A stretch of DNA of 64,000 nucleotides from assembly GCF_014898815.1 (NCBI RefSeq), contig NW_026515543.1, forward strand, positions 124,001 to 188,000, given 5' to 3'. Under the pieces are notes generated by a model, which saw nothing but the letters and a program-made list of their open reading frames with translations, was not told where the DNA came from and did not search any database. Position 1 is the first letter of the stretch. Every line of letters begins with the position of its first letter. Shown in pieces: positions 12,718 to 24,663 of this stretch. The stretch comes from Panonychus citri. Its lineage: Eukaryota > Arthropoda > Arachnida > Trombidiformes > Tetranychidae. Both the position numbers and the translations under genes were made by a program.

Positions 12718-13648
12718 TTAAACAATTAATTTCCATTAAAAACTCTCTTGTTTATCCTTAATTGCTATTGACAAAACTTAAAGGAAATCATGATAACATG
12801 AAGAAAAACGGGAAAATAAAAAGTCGTTAATTGTATAACAATCATTTTCTGATTGATTAAATTAAAAATTTGAGAAGAAAATTTCAATTCAGTTGACAAT
12901 CAAATTGGAAACCATGATTATACCTTTGAACACTGGTCATTCAACTGATTAACCAATTGATTGTTGATGATTTAAAATTGTGATGACGATAAATTAAGAT
13001 GAGCATGAAACGATTGTTGATTAATAAGGATGAATTTAAATACTCATTTGATTGTTGAAGAATTCATTGAATCGGTTAGTTAATCATGTTACTAATTTTA
13101 ATGTTGATTGTTGATTTGTAATTTATTTCAATTAACTTGAATTAAAATGATTGCGAACTTTTTTTTTCTCCTCTCACCGAAAAGTAAACAACAACAATAC
13201 GAACAATTAGTGAACCAGAAAATCCTTGTTGATCTAATTCCAAGTTTAAATCGAAAACTTTTTTTCTCTTTTTTGATCAGAAAAACGAAGGAAAGAGAAA
13301 AGAGAAAAGGTTGAATCTCTTATTCTGAAACTGAATATTTCATGATAACTGAATTCACCCAAACTGTACACGTCCTCATATCTAAACACAATTAGAATCA
13401 ATTGAATGGTTTTAGTTATGCCTTGACATGTTTGTGGGTTACCATCAATCACTAACCAATATACAGAGTGTTCCATGAATATGATTAACCATTTCAGGGG
13501 AAAATGAAAAAGTTCAATTTTCAATGAATTTCTTTTCCTTGCCTCATGGAAATGAGGGAATCGCTTCTGACGAATACGATTTTCCAACTCACTCTTTTGG
13601 AAAATCTCATAACATTCTGAGTTATTGTTCTTCACTTAAACTGTTAGT

Positions 13649-13690
<42 letters not shown>

Positions 13691-14441
13691 TTATAGAAAG
13701 AAAGAGAAGATAAAAAGAGAGTGAGAAGATCGGGAGAGAGAAGAAAAAAAAATATCAACATTATTGTTCTATACGAAAAGTTACTCACTGAAAATAAACA
13801 TTTTCTTTTTCTCGTGTTGACAAATTTTCTTTTCTTTTTCTTTATTAATTGAGTTTCGACAAACTATGTGCCTTTCACCATTGGAAGTTAATTGTTAATC
13901 AACTTGTGTCCCACTAAATTAGGTAATTAGAATGAATTTTAAATTTCTAATTAAAGACAATCAATCGTTTTCTTTTCTTCTTTGGCCAATTGAGTTTTCA
14001 TTTTCCTTTTAGGCTTTGTTATTGTTTTCCATCCATATTGTTGTTGTTTGTTGTTACCTGTTGATTGTTGCCCTTTGATGGTTAATTGCTTGTTCCGTCT
14101 TCATCATCATCATCATCATTTTCATCTTCACCTGGTCTCACATTGGCTACATCATCATCACCTTTATCATCTGTTTTCTATTCTCTTTTATTGTCAATAA
14201 TTTTCTTCGCCATCACTTGTTGTTGTCAACGTTTTCCATTTTCTTTTTTTTCCTTCTTGTTTCCATTTTTTCTCTCCCTTTTTTCCAATTGATTTAAATC
14301 TTAATTGCTCTCAACCCAATGATAGAACTTCTTCCCCAATTAATTTAAAATATTCACTGTTTAATTATCGATAACAATTAGTGATTCATTTTCGCCAGAA
14401 ATTTATAATCAAATCAAATCCAAGTTCTGTAAGTTAATCCA
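12718..14441 (+). repeat. Duplicated block, copy B (lacks PEN-2)
   Basis: Direct repeat of 9293-10233, with two added stretches: about 50 bases near 12895-12950, and about 570 bases at roughly 13075-13650 that end in a GA tract. Downstream, the word AAGTTCTGTAAGTTAATCC (about 14423) matches sequence just 3' of PEN-2 (about 10859). Copy B therefore looks like a copy of the whole PEN-2 locus from which the coding region was deleted. The 129-residue minus-strand open frame at 13246-13635 in the inserted part resembles nothing I know. Confidence 0.8.
13653..13687 (+). repeat. (GA)n microsatellite
   Basis: Uninterrupted GA dinucleotide run of about 17 units at the boundary between the inserted segment and the conserved part of duplication copy B. 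The shorter equivalent in copy A is near 9622-9640. Confidence 0.9.
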
Positions 14442-14748
14442 ATTGTTTTCTTTATTCATATAATAATCTCTGTTGTTGTTATTGTTTCTTATTTACAATT
14501 TAAATTGTTTAGATTTACCTGTTAGCTTAGTAATTGATTATAGTATTTGTGCTCTCTATCTCTCATTATATCCATTTAATCTTAATTAATCATCAAGTGG
14601 ATTAATCTAAATTCAGTGAGAAGTGAATCATCTTATAAGTGGCTGAATCATCTTGAAAATGAACCAGAAAAACAAAACTGAAATGTCACCGGATCAATTT
14701 AGATGGACTATTAAATCAACGGTGGAAAAAAATTTCTCACCATCACCT

Positions 14749-14797
<49 letters not shown>

Positions 14798-15794
14798 TCC
14801 TCCTCAGCAACAATTATAAATCATATTTAAGGTCACCAGCATCAATTACAGTTAATTGTTGTCTCTGATCTGGATACATATTCCCAAGCAAATTTAATCT
14901 CATTGAATTGTTGATTAATTTGTGCACAGTTACACATGGTACTGGATAGAAAGAGCCAATTACTTTAATGTATCTATTCATATAATAGATTTTAATTGGT
15001 CTGAGAGAGGAAAAGAAGGAGATGAAGAGAAATGAAAGAGTAAAAGAGAAGGACTTTTAGGATGATAAAGAGAGGAGGTTTTCTTGTATTCTCTTGTATT
15101 CAGCTGGTAACTGTTTTAATTCAATTGTCGATGTTGATTATCAACATTATTCCTTCATCTTGTGAACTTGATATTCATTTGTAATCGTCCATAAACATTG
15201 AGAGTTTGTGCCACGCCTTGAACATTTTGCCCACCTTGATCCTTGGATGAAATATCAACATTGTGTGAGTGTTTATTTGAGTAACAACAACAACAACAAC
15301 AACGATAAACAATCAGCCTGAATGAGAAAACAATCTAGTCATGATTTAAGAAGAATAATCAACCCAAATGAAGAACCAGAGTTTTTCCTCTTCACAATTT
15401 ACACCAACTCACACTTGAAGAATCACTAATTCATTCAAGTCGAATTGTTTTTCTTTTCTCTCTCAAACAAATTGTTTACTTTATCTTTTCTTTTAATTTT
15501 CTATTCTCCTTGAAATTTTCTTTCTTTTTTCGTTCATCTTTTTTTTCTCAATTGAAATTGAACTGAATTAATACAATTAGTTTTCTCTCTCTCTCTCTTT
15601 TCCTTCATTTTGATTTTTCCTTTATTTAGGTTGAAAATGATGAGGGAAAATAATAATAAGACTGTCAACTTCCGCGCGGAACATTGTCTCACATGGTTGA
15701 TCTAATTAAATCTTTTTCTTTCTTTCTTTTCTTTCTCTCTCTCTTTTTTTTCTCCATCATCATCATGAACAGGATATAAAATACATACAAAACC
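14442..15794. other. Intergenic / 5' region of TBC1D10 gene
   Basis: No coding exon is supported. The stretch holds a long CT microsatellite (14752-14795), an AAC run near 15281-15303 and polypyrimidine tracts. CATCATGAACAG, ending near 15771, could be the acceptor of a 5' UTR intron just before the TBC gene start, but I cannot place its donor. Confidence 0.5.
14752..14795 (+). repeat. (CT)n microsatellite
   Basis: CT run of about 22 units. It makes the Ser/Leu repeat in an overlapping open frame that I consider non-coding. Confidence 0.9.
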
Positions 15795-17722
15795 ATGACA
15801 CAAAGATCGAGTAGAGGTACTAATGGACCTTGGAGAGTAGTCGCTGCCGAAGCTGCAGCTACTGCCGCTGCTTCTGGACGAAGTATACGAAATGGTGGTG
15901 AAAGGTTGGCCACTATTAACGGCGGCGGTGGTGGTGGAAATGCAAGTGTCCTTGATGGAAGCTATTCTGATGAATCTCGATTATCTGGTAAAAATAGCAC
16001 TTCACTTTTATCATCATCATCTCTGTCCAAAGTAGCAATAAAACCTTCATCAATAACAACATCATCTTCATATTTACCTTCATCAGCTAATGTTATCAGC
16101 ACAATCTCAAATCAAAGACAACAACAACAACCACATCAACAGCAATCACAACGTTCAACACCAACCTTATTAACAACCACAAATACAACATCTTCATTAT
16201 CTTCAATGTACCACCATCACCATGAGAATCATTATTCATATAATAAAACAGGGTATTCCAGTAATAATGGAAGTATTTCCAAATCATCTATGACTGCTGC
16301 TGCTGCCGCTGCTTTGGCATCAACATCAGCACCATCTTCAACCACGGGTACTAATGCTGGTAATGGAACCATGATTGACACCTCAGATGAAGAGGAGGAA
16401 GATGAAGATGATGATGAAGATTATTCCACACCAATTAGACGAACAGCCAATTATAAGAACAATTTAATCACCGCCAGTAGTGGCGGTGGTGGTGGTGGTG
16501 GAGGCAGTTCCAGTGGTGGTGGTGGTGGTAAAATGAAACAAGGTAATGGAGAGGGATCTTCGTCATCCTCTTCACCTTCAACCGCTGCAGCCGCAGCTAA
16601 ATTAGATCGCTACGGGTTTTATATTAACGATCCTCAATCGAAAGGTTTATCTGAGGATATGAGTAATTTATCTTTGGTTGAAATGACCCGTAAACGTGAA
16701 TCAAAATGGCTTCACATGTTCACTAATTGGGATGAATATATTCACAAGAAGTGGAAAAAGTTGCGAACCCGTTGTCGAAAGGGTATCCCTGATTCGGTTC
16801 GAGGTAAAGCTTGGTTTTACCTTTGCGCTGGACATAAACAGAAGCAACGAAATCCGGAATTATTTTTAAAGTTAGATGGTCAACCGGGCGATGAAAAGAT
16901 TAACGATGAGATTCGTAAAGATTTGAATAGACAATTTCCTTCCCATGAGATGTTTGCCCAGGAAAATGGTTCCGGTCAAGAGGATTTATATCGAATTTTG
17001 AAAGCATTTTCTGTGATCAAACCGGACATCGGCTATTGTCAGGGTCAAGCTCCACTTGCCTCCGTCCTTTTAATGCAAATGCCCGCTGAAGATGCATTTT
17101 GGTGTTTATTACAAATCTGTGATCATTATGTTCCCGGTTATTTTTCACCAGGTTTAGAGGCTATTCAGCTTCACGGTCAAATGTTGTCCAGTTTTATAAA
17201 AAAGTTTCACCCGCCAATTTATAAATTGTTTAAGAAGCAAAAAATTGACCCGGTTCTTTACATGACCGAATGGTTTATGTGTTTCTTTTCTCGAACTCTA
17301 TCCTGGCCTTGTGTCCTTCGAGTATGGGATATGTTTTTCTGTGAGGAATCGTAGTTATCTTTAAAGTGGCAATCATACTAATCGCCAGTGTTTTGGGTCG
17401 AAATGAGGATCGAGTTAAATGTGTTTCCGCTTATGAAACGTTATTCGCATTGAAAAATATTCCAAGTAAATTTGTTACCGATGAATTTCTCATTGAAAGA
17501 GTAATTAACATGGACCTAAGTGAAAAGGATCTTCAAAAGGAGCACAAAGAGCAAAGTTTAAAGCGTCGAAAGGAAAAGGAAAGGTTAAATCATGAAAGAT
17601 CTAAATCAACAAGTTCGATAATGAAAGGAGGATCATCGACAATTAACTCAGGATCAAATATTTTATCCACAAACAATAAAGGCTCAATCAGAAATAGATC
17701 TCGTTCCAAGAGTGATTTTTAA
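15795..17722 (+). CDS. TBC1D10-family Rab GTPase-activating protein (whacked/EPI64-like), frameshifted in this sequence
   Basis: Single coding exon, about 642 residues if one base is allowed for. Residues 1-265 are low complexity (poly-Ala, Ser, Gln, Gly, acidic). The conserved part starts at DRYGFYIND (about 268), then KWLHMFTNWDEY and the TBC domain from about 327 (CRKGIPDSVRGKAWFYL). Both catalytic fingers are present: Arg379 in IRKDLNRQFP and Gln416 in YCQGQ. TBC proteins speed GTP hydrolysis by Rabs; TBC1D10 members act on Rab8/27/35-type GTPases. The TBC1D10 signature RVWDMFFCE is followed at 17345-17349 by a frameshift. Frame 1 stops at 17352-17354, while the expected continuation (VVIFKVA) is open in another frame to 17722. 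One missing G in the run at 17345-17346 would explain it. The C-terminus is a basic coiled-coil-like stretch and an RSRSKS tail. Sequence error or a recent lesion are both possible. Confidence 0.85.
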
Positions 17723-18888
17723 GAAATCGGTTCACAATTTAAACCAATCAACTCTCCTTTTCAAAGAACCACCACCACCACCACCACGAATCAGTGAACA
17801 AAAAACACTCCACTCTCTCTCTCTCTCTCCATGGTGTGTTTTTTACTTTACCAATCAATCAACAAGCTACCAATTAGTTTTTATAATCAGTTTCTCATAT
17901 CTCACAATATTGGAAAGTATTAACTTGAACCAAGAAACCGACAACGAACAGCTAAAAAATGACCTACAAGCAAGCTCTCTCTCTCTCTTTCACCTCGTCA
18001 TCGTTGTTGTTACTTTCGTCGTCATTGTCGTCCCACTTTGACTCTTAATTGTTTTGGTATTGTTACCCTCGATTGTTTAATTGTTTCAGATTGTTTATTT
18101 GTTAACTTTAAATTGTTTATCTTGTTTTTGATAACAACATTTATATTTATATAAATCACCAAAATATTTTCCAATTGATATTTCCGCAAAAAAAACGAGA
18201 TGTATTTCAAAACCATTACAATTTATATTCCTCTGTTGATTATATATATTATTACCTTTATAAATCACAACAATTAATTGTTTTCTATTAACTGAGATTT
18301 CTATCTAATTGATTTGATGATGTTTTTTTTAAATTGTAAATTGTCCCAATCAATTGATAGCAAGAAAAATGGAGAGAGAGAGAGATTGAGAGACAAATGT
18401 GAAATTGTATCTCTCCAATTGTCAAAACATGAAAAAGCAATTGTAACAATCAACTAATTCAGCTATTTAATCAGCTGAATAAACTATGTCTTTTTTTATT
18501 TAGCGATTAATCAAATTAAAAACTTATTATCATTTATATATATAAAAAAAAGAGTATTTAATTTACATTGATTTTGGTTGGATTTTAAATGAGTTGTTGT
18601 TTTGATGATTAACTCGTTAATTGTTGACTTTAAATTGTTTGTGTGTCTCTTTTGTTTTAATCAAAGAGTAAATAGAAAATAGTATTTGCAATTATACAGT
18701 TTGTATTGATTGTTGTATTGATTTTTGTATCGACGTGGAATCAAATTTGTTGATAGTTGATTGATTGTTTCATCTGATATTTTACAATTTGAAAATTTTC
18801 TTGCGTTTTGATTGATTGATTTTCCAAGTGATTATAACGGTAAATATAAATGCACTTATGAATATGATGAGGATGAGGATGATGGGAT
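17723..18888. other. Convergent intergenic region / 3' UTRs (TBC1D10 and ZIP13)
   Basis: AT-rich, with a CCA run (17768-17785) and CT runs. The first about 100 bases stay open in another frame and read as a proline-rich tail (see findings). The remainder shows no exon. It should contain both 3' UTRs. Confidence 0.5.
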
Positions 18889-20294
18889 TTACAGGTAAGG
18901 TATGAATGAAATATCTTCAACCATATTGACTAGACCCATGATTGTGACACCGAGTGTGATACATGCTAATTGTTTGATTGACTCTTTTGGATTGTCTTCC
19001 TTTAAAATATCAGGTAGAATGTTGCTCATTGCAATGTAGAGGAAACAGCCCGCTGAATAGGGTAAAATCCAGCGAGTCCGTGTTCCGACCTCAGTTTCAT
19101 TTGATTGAGCTAAAAGAGCAACAGCCGCACCGATCATGGCTACACCCGCTGTTAAAATTTGAGCTTGAACGGCTTTCCACCGAGAGAAACCTGATTTCAT
19201 TAGGATGGCAAAATCACCAAACTCATGGGGAACTTCATGGATTAGGATGGCGATTGTTGTTAGAACACCGATCTGAAAAAAAACAACAACAACAACGAAA
19301 AAGTATATTAATGATTAATTGTTGGAAATTTTCAATTGGGGGACAAAATGATTTACCTTTACACCGGCGGTGAAACTTGCTGCTATTGCTAAACCATGGG
19401 TAAAATTATCAACTCCATTGGCAAAAACACTTAAATAACCAGCAACCGATGGAGATGATTTCTTATCACTTAATTGTCGTTCAATTGATTTTTCAGCTTT
19501 CTGATTGTTATCATAATTAGAATCAGTTATCTGTTTCCATTTCAATTGATATTGCAGACGCAATTAACAGGAGGGAAAGAGCAAAGAACAGAAAAATTAT
19601 AAGAAATTGATAATCACAACATTGAATCTCAAAAGAAGTTACAAATTACTGAAAACACGGAAATTGTTGTTCAACAAGAGTAACAACAATTAACGAATAC
19701 AATTGAATTACATTTTAGTAGTAAATATTACATGTAATTGTATCCGTTTTATTTGTTTCATTCACAACAAATGACATTATAATAAAAACGATTGAACCAA
19801 ATTCTCACCTTAAATTGTTGATCATCATGATGATCATCATCTGATGATGATGATGATGATCCACATAGAGTGAAGATCATCTCGATTGCGAGTAAAGTTG
19901 ATATTCCGGAAACGACCCAAAGTCCCATGTTGAAATATTCATCAACCAATGATCCCGATGATTTAATTACAAACGTCCAAGCTTCCGGTAGTAAATGTAA
20001 AAATACATCACCAAGTAAACCACCAACGGAAAAGCTTAATAATAATTTCAATCTATTTCTGGAATCTGGAAACGTATTCAAATCAATATAATATTATTAT
20101 AAATTCTGGCGTTTTAAGATATAAATAATTATAACCTGACCCACTTTACCTTTATCGTTAAGTTCAAATGAGGACATAAAAATGATCGGGATTATCCCAG
20201 TTAATCCAATGGTTCCAGCAGCGAGTAAAGATAAACCCCAAACTGAATCAATTGATTGACTTTCCGGTCTAATGTTTAACTCACTAGAATTCAT
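18889..20294 (-). CDS. SLC39A13: Zinc transporter ZIP13 (SLC39A13; fly Zip99C-like)
   Basis: Four coding exons in transcript order: 20294-20150, 20065-19809, 19530-19357 and 19272-18889. Junction phases are 1, 0 and 0, and the product is 319 residues. Family marks are GGLLGDVFLHLLPEAW (about 63-78), a short Ser/Asp/His-rich loop (about 115-130), DNFTHGLA (175-182) and the metal-site motif HEVPHEFGD (204-212). These are the two half-sites of the binuclear zinc site in LIV-1 ZIPs. The HExPHExGD form and the short loop fit ZIP13 better than ZIP7, whose His-rich loop is longer. ZIP13 moves Zn2+ (in flies Zip99C has been linked to iron export) across Golgi/ER-type membranes. Human ZIP13 is 371 residues; the difference is mainly at the N-terminus, where I see no signal peptide, so an upstream start cannot be excluded. 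The acceptor of exon 3 has a poor local polypyrimidine tract. Confidence 0.93.
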
Positions 20295-20432
20295 TTTGCT
20301 ATTGATTTAGCAAAATAAAATCCAAAAATATAACTGTAAACACAAACACACACTCACAGAATATACAAGTTACTTGTTGAAGAAAAAAAAAATATCATGA
20401 ATTGATGCTCAAGTTGAAAAGTTCAGAATTCA

Positions 20433-20441
20433 AGGTGGCGC
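20433..20441 (+). promoter_or_regulatory. CTCF-like core AGGTGGCGC upstream of ZIP13
   Basis: An exact match to the nine-base AGGTGGCGC core described for fly CTCF, about 140 bases upstream of the ZIP13 start codon. No binding evidence is available from sequence alone. Confidence 0.35.
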
Positions 20442-20507
20442 TTCCATCAAATGGTTCTAATTGTTGACAGAACCAGAAAAAAGTTTTTTTTGTTTATCGA
20501 AAAAGTG

Positions 20508-20520
20508 GTGACATCTGTTG
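20508..20520 (+). promoter_or_regulatory. Recurrent promoter-region word GTGACATCTGTTG
   Basis: A 13-base word about 215 bases upstream of ZIP13. The one-base variant GTGACATCTATTG occurs twice elsewhere on the minus strand (54115-54127 and 63266-63278). A looser relative, ACGACATCTATTAG, lies at 63213-63226. Function unknown. Confidence 0.25.
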
Positions 20521-21011
20521 ACGCGAAAAGAAACTAAAGAGAAACTTTTTTTTTCGAATTTAAATTTTAAATTGATTTTTGTTTATTTTAAATTTTTATT
20601 TTCAATTTTTGATTGTTTTTTGTTTTGGTTTTTGAAATTTTTAATGATTGTAATTGAACACAATCAATGGTGTTTAACAATAGATTTTAGAACTATTATA
20701 GATGAATAGTAATTCACAAATTGTACAATTTTAGAGTTTTGGAAGAGGAAAAAATAATTCGAAAAATTATAAACTCGAGGATTAGGTTGTTATCCTTTTC
20801 GGTGTTTTCGTTGTTGATGAAAAGTGATGAGGATGATTAGAGATGAATTTTAATTTCGATTATATCATTTTCTAAATAGAGAGAGAGAGAGATTTTCATG
20901 ATAATAAATATAAATAGTTTTGTTTTTTTCTTCTTCTTTTGGAATCACAATGATAATTTTGTTGATACGTAAACGAATCTTGATGGAAATGATAATTATG
21001 ATGATGATGAT

Positions 21012-22006
21012 TTATTTTGATTTGGTTTTCCCTTTCACTGATAATTTGCTAACCATGTAAGGGATAAGAGCGACAAATGTATAAGGTAAGATGATATTGA
21101 TTAGAAGAGCACTTGAATAGAAGAAAAGTTGACTAATCATTGGTATCTTAATGTATTCTGAAGCTTTACAAACAGCGAAGGCCAAAATTGTGGATAAAAT
21201 TTTCATTCCCAGAGTAAATTTAACCTTTGACGCCGATTTAGAGTAAGATGAGGTTAATCCTAATCCCATACCGATAAAGAAGCCAACATATCTCATAATT
21301 GAAAAGAAAGGAGTTGTATCAAGGTGAACATATTCCCGTTTAGCGCACCATTTAAGTGCCCGATCAACCGACCACATTGGATCAACACCTAAGGCTCTAA
21401 GGGAAACATAAGTGGCCATGGCCGAGGCAAAAAGGCCGAAACCACCAGTTAAATAGCCACGACGTGAAAGTGAATCTGTATCTAGATTACTGATAATCAT
21501 GGCAACGGCAACACCAATTATGCCCCCAAGGAAACATTGATGAGGAAAATGAGCAGCAATGTAAACACGTGAAAGTGAAACAACAGCCAAAATGATGGTA
21601 TAAAATGACCAGGCCAATTTGGCGGTTAAATTGCTTTTAGTTGAATCAACTGAACGATGTCGTAGCCAAGCTTCAATCAGAATATACCAAACGGAAGCGG
21701 TAACCATTGAATGACCTGAAGGTGATCCAGGTCCAGTTTCACAGGTGATCACAAATTGTTGTACATCAGGTAAACCTGTCTTATTATAAACTGAGGTTTC
21801 ATGGATCCACCAGTAAGGCCTTTCACCATGGAGAATCCATTTTAATATCTGATTTGACCATTCGGAGATAACAGCGACCCACATTATCTTACGTCCAGTA
21901 TAACGGTCAAGAGAATATAAAATTGGAGCATAGAAAAGAAAAGCATATCGAGGATCAAATAAAGTCGATATGAGGAACATTAATTTCGACGATTGATCAA
22001 ATCTAC

Positions 22007-22037
<31 letters not shown>

Positions 22038-22201
22038 ATTATCAAATGATTAGATTCAAAATCGAATAGAAAATGAAAGAAAATGTCAACAAAGGTAATC
22101 GAAGGTGAGAAAATAAAAGTCCAATCAACTTACCGATTCTGAAGTAATGAGATTGCAAAGATACTGTTCTCATGGACAAGATCCATAGCATTTGAAATCA
22201 T
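21012..22201 (-). CDS. G6PC: Glucose-6-phosphatase catalytic subunit
   Basis: Exon 1 is 22201-22134 and exon 2 is 22002-21012. They are joined by a 131-base intron (GTAAGT...CTGTAG, phase 2) to give 352 residues; human G6PC1 has 357. The phosphatidic-acid-phosphatase superfamily site is complete: Lys77 and Arg84 in KWILHGERP, His120 in GSPSGHS, and Arg168 with the nucleophile His174 in SRVYIAAHFPHQ. CETGPGSPSGH and VHLDTTPF are characteristic of G6PC. The protein is multipass, with the active site expected in the ER lumen, where it hydrolyses glucose-6-phosphate as the last step of gluconeogenesis and glycogen breakdown. The C-terminus KTKSK has Lys at -3 and -5, a usable KxKxx ER-retrieval signal. 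The start in exon 1 (MISNAMDL) is chosen because it splices in phase and matches the length of the family. Many insects lack or have reshaped this enzyme, so its intact presence is informative. Confidence 0.95.
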
Positions 22202-24663
22202 ATTTGATAGAAGAGAATAGAATTTGAGAGAGAACAAAAAAGAACAAAAAAAAAAAAAAGTGTAACGGTAAATGAAAAACAAAAGAATAAAATAAAAATA
22301 AATAATCAACAGTTAAGAGTGAAAGTTAATTAAGGTAAACATATATAAATGTTGTTTCTTTTTCTTTGATTACTTTTAGACTGATAGGTAAATGAAAATT
22401 TCTCTTCGTTTTAATAACAATTTCCTCTCTCACTTTTTCGTTAGTTTCTCACTCACTTTGTTTACTATTTTACTCTCTCACTTGTCGTGATGTCATCTAA
22501 TCAATTATCATTTTAATTACTCTCTTTCCAAAGGTGATTTTCTTATATTTCCTAGTTAATTATTACATTATAACTTCTGATTGGTTAATCTTTCAATTCT
22601 AATCATCACTTTTCATCATCTCTCTTGTTAAGTAACAAACGAAAAGGTATTTTCCAACATCATCTCTCACTCTCTCATTCCTCTCTATCTCTCTCTCTCT
22701 GTCTTCAATCGTCATCACAAAACGACCTTCGAGCTTGTTATCATTATATTTGTTTTTAATCATCAACAATCAACTAATCATTATCATCACCATGATCAAC
22801 TATTAAACCTCTTCTGGTGATTCTCCTCTTCTACCTGGATAGAGATTACTCTTTCCATCATAACAACAACAATCAAATTACAATGTTGATCATTGATCTT
22901 TGAGTAAATAAAATGTCTCTCCCCCAAAAGAATTAAATTAATTCTTCTAAATTGATTCATTATCGATTTTTAATTACGATCATTCAACATCTCATAAGTA
23001 TTATACAGACACATTATCTTTTCCTTTTCTCAAGTCAAACTCAAAGTCTATTCTTTCATCATGAATGAGAAAAACAACAAGAAAAAAACTCTTCTGAACT
23101 GAATTAATTTCATTTCCAATTCAATTATTCAATAATTTCACCATTGGTTCAATCACAATTAAGACCATTAGATCAACAATCAGATCAATATCATCATCAA
23201 TATTATTAAATACAATTGCGATCAACCATTATCCCTTACACAATTTTAGTAAATCAATTTAAATTGATTGAAGTGTATTATTATTATTAAATTGTTGCTT
23301 CGTTAGTACAACAATCAAGGTGAGTCAATGTAACTCATTCACATCACGCTTAAAATATCAAATTGTTCACGTGAAAAAAAAATACGATTCTTAATATTAT
23401 CGTAAATATAATAATACTTTACCTATTTAATTTCTCTCTCTCTCTCTCTCTCTCAAAATCTTAATCATAATACGACAAGTTATTAGATTTAATTGCTAAT
23501 TAGTAGTGAGTTTTTTTCTCTCATACCACCGGTAACAATTAACTCTCTCTCTCTCTCTAATTGTTGTTTTTCTCTGTTTAAATTTAGAGTTAATTAAATT
23601 GTGCTAATCTGTCCTTGAATAAAAGCTCATGGTAACATAATAGTGTATCAGTTAATCATCTTGTTAATCATCACCTTGATCAGCTCATGATATAATTTAT
23701 CCTTGAGGTATCATTATAATAATAAATAATCAACTTGTGTGTTTTTTGTTGTTGTTGTTAATCAATCAACAAAATCTAAATCATCGTATTGATTTAATTG
23801 AAAATTTACACACCTTGACAAACTTTCAAAGTGTATTAGATTATTGTTATTAATTATTATTCCCATTGGTCACAATTAACCACTTAATCAATATACAGTA
23901 ACGATATGAAATCAAACGTGATCATCTAACGGTAAATATCATTTTAATAGATTAATAAATTAACCAACAATTGACTTGATTGATTGATTGATATTTGCTA
24001 ATAATATTATCAACATTTCAATGAAAAACTATCAACTCTTTTTACCTTTAGGAAAAAACTTACAATTAAATCAACTATTAATCTATTAATCATTGGTAAG
24101 ATTAAGTAACCATTAACTTTTCTTAATCTTTAATCAATCAATTACCTTTTCTTGTTATCCTATTCATTGTTTTCATAGACTTTTACACTTGGAAAAAAAA
24201 GAAAAGATAAAAAACAATTGAACAGGTAAATAGATAATTAAGTAATTAAATCATGAATCGGTTAATCATATTTCTTATTGTTATCTTGGTGATTCTCTTG
24301 AGTGATTACAGTTATTCAAAAAGTTCTGAGTAGAATGAAATGAAAAATTTTACTTTTCCTATTCCATGATTACAATGAATGACCAGAATTAGGATCATGG
24401 TGATGATCATGATGGTGATAAGAGGACGAAAATAACATGAATAAACAACCGTTGATACGCAGCCTCAGGTTTCAATCTCCCAATTCCTGAATCATGAAAG
24501 AACAAAAAAAAGTAGTAAACCATCAACTCTCTCATTGATATAATGTTTGAAAACGATAACCTGAACTGAGAATTGTGATTAACTATCATAATAATAACTG
24601 TGTACTTTTCTTTGCGGATTGATAATAGTTTCAAGAGAAAATATCATTTATATATAAGTTCAA
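22202..24663. other. Intergenic region upstream of glucose-6-phosphatase
   Basis: AT-rich with CT runs (for example near 23432-23453). CAATCAAG followed by GTGAGT near 23317 is a good donor and could end a plus-strand 5' UTR exon of the downstream candidate gene. A 26-codon frame at 24253-24333 starts with a hydrophobic signal-like stretch but has no clear donor, so I do not call it. Confidence 0.4.

Larger units (their letters stand above)
20295..21011. other. Intergenic region between ZIP13 promoter and glucose-6-phosphatase 3' end
   Basis: No gene is visible. The 63-codon open frame at 20518-20709 is Phe/Lys-rich AT sequence. The left half should contain the ZIP13 promoter, including the two short motifs listed separately. 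The right half should contain the glucose-6-phosphatase 3' UTR. Confidence 0.5.

Noticed and set aside
13246..13635. 129-codon minus-strand open frame in the segment inserted in duplication copy B
   Set aside because: Lys/Phe-rich, no recognised motif, no splice support, and it lies in a segment absent from copy A.
10039..14292. Similar open frames at 10039-10233 and 14086-14292
   Set aside because: Their similarity only reflects the DNA duplication. The peptides are translated TCA/TTC repeats (Ser/Phe/Leu) and the frame length changes with the repeat count.
17340..17366. Programmed ribosomal frameshift in the TBC1D10 gene
   Set aside because: No slippery heptamer or downstream structure is seen at the site, and the position is inside a conserved domain. 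A base deletion explains it more simply.
24253..24333. 26-codon frame with a hydrophobic signal-like start
   Set aside because: It stops immediately and the only possible donor (GTAGAA) is poor and out of phase with the next candidate exon.
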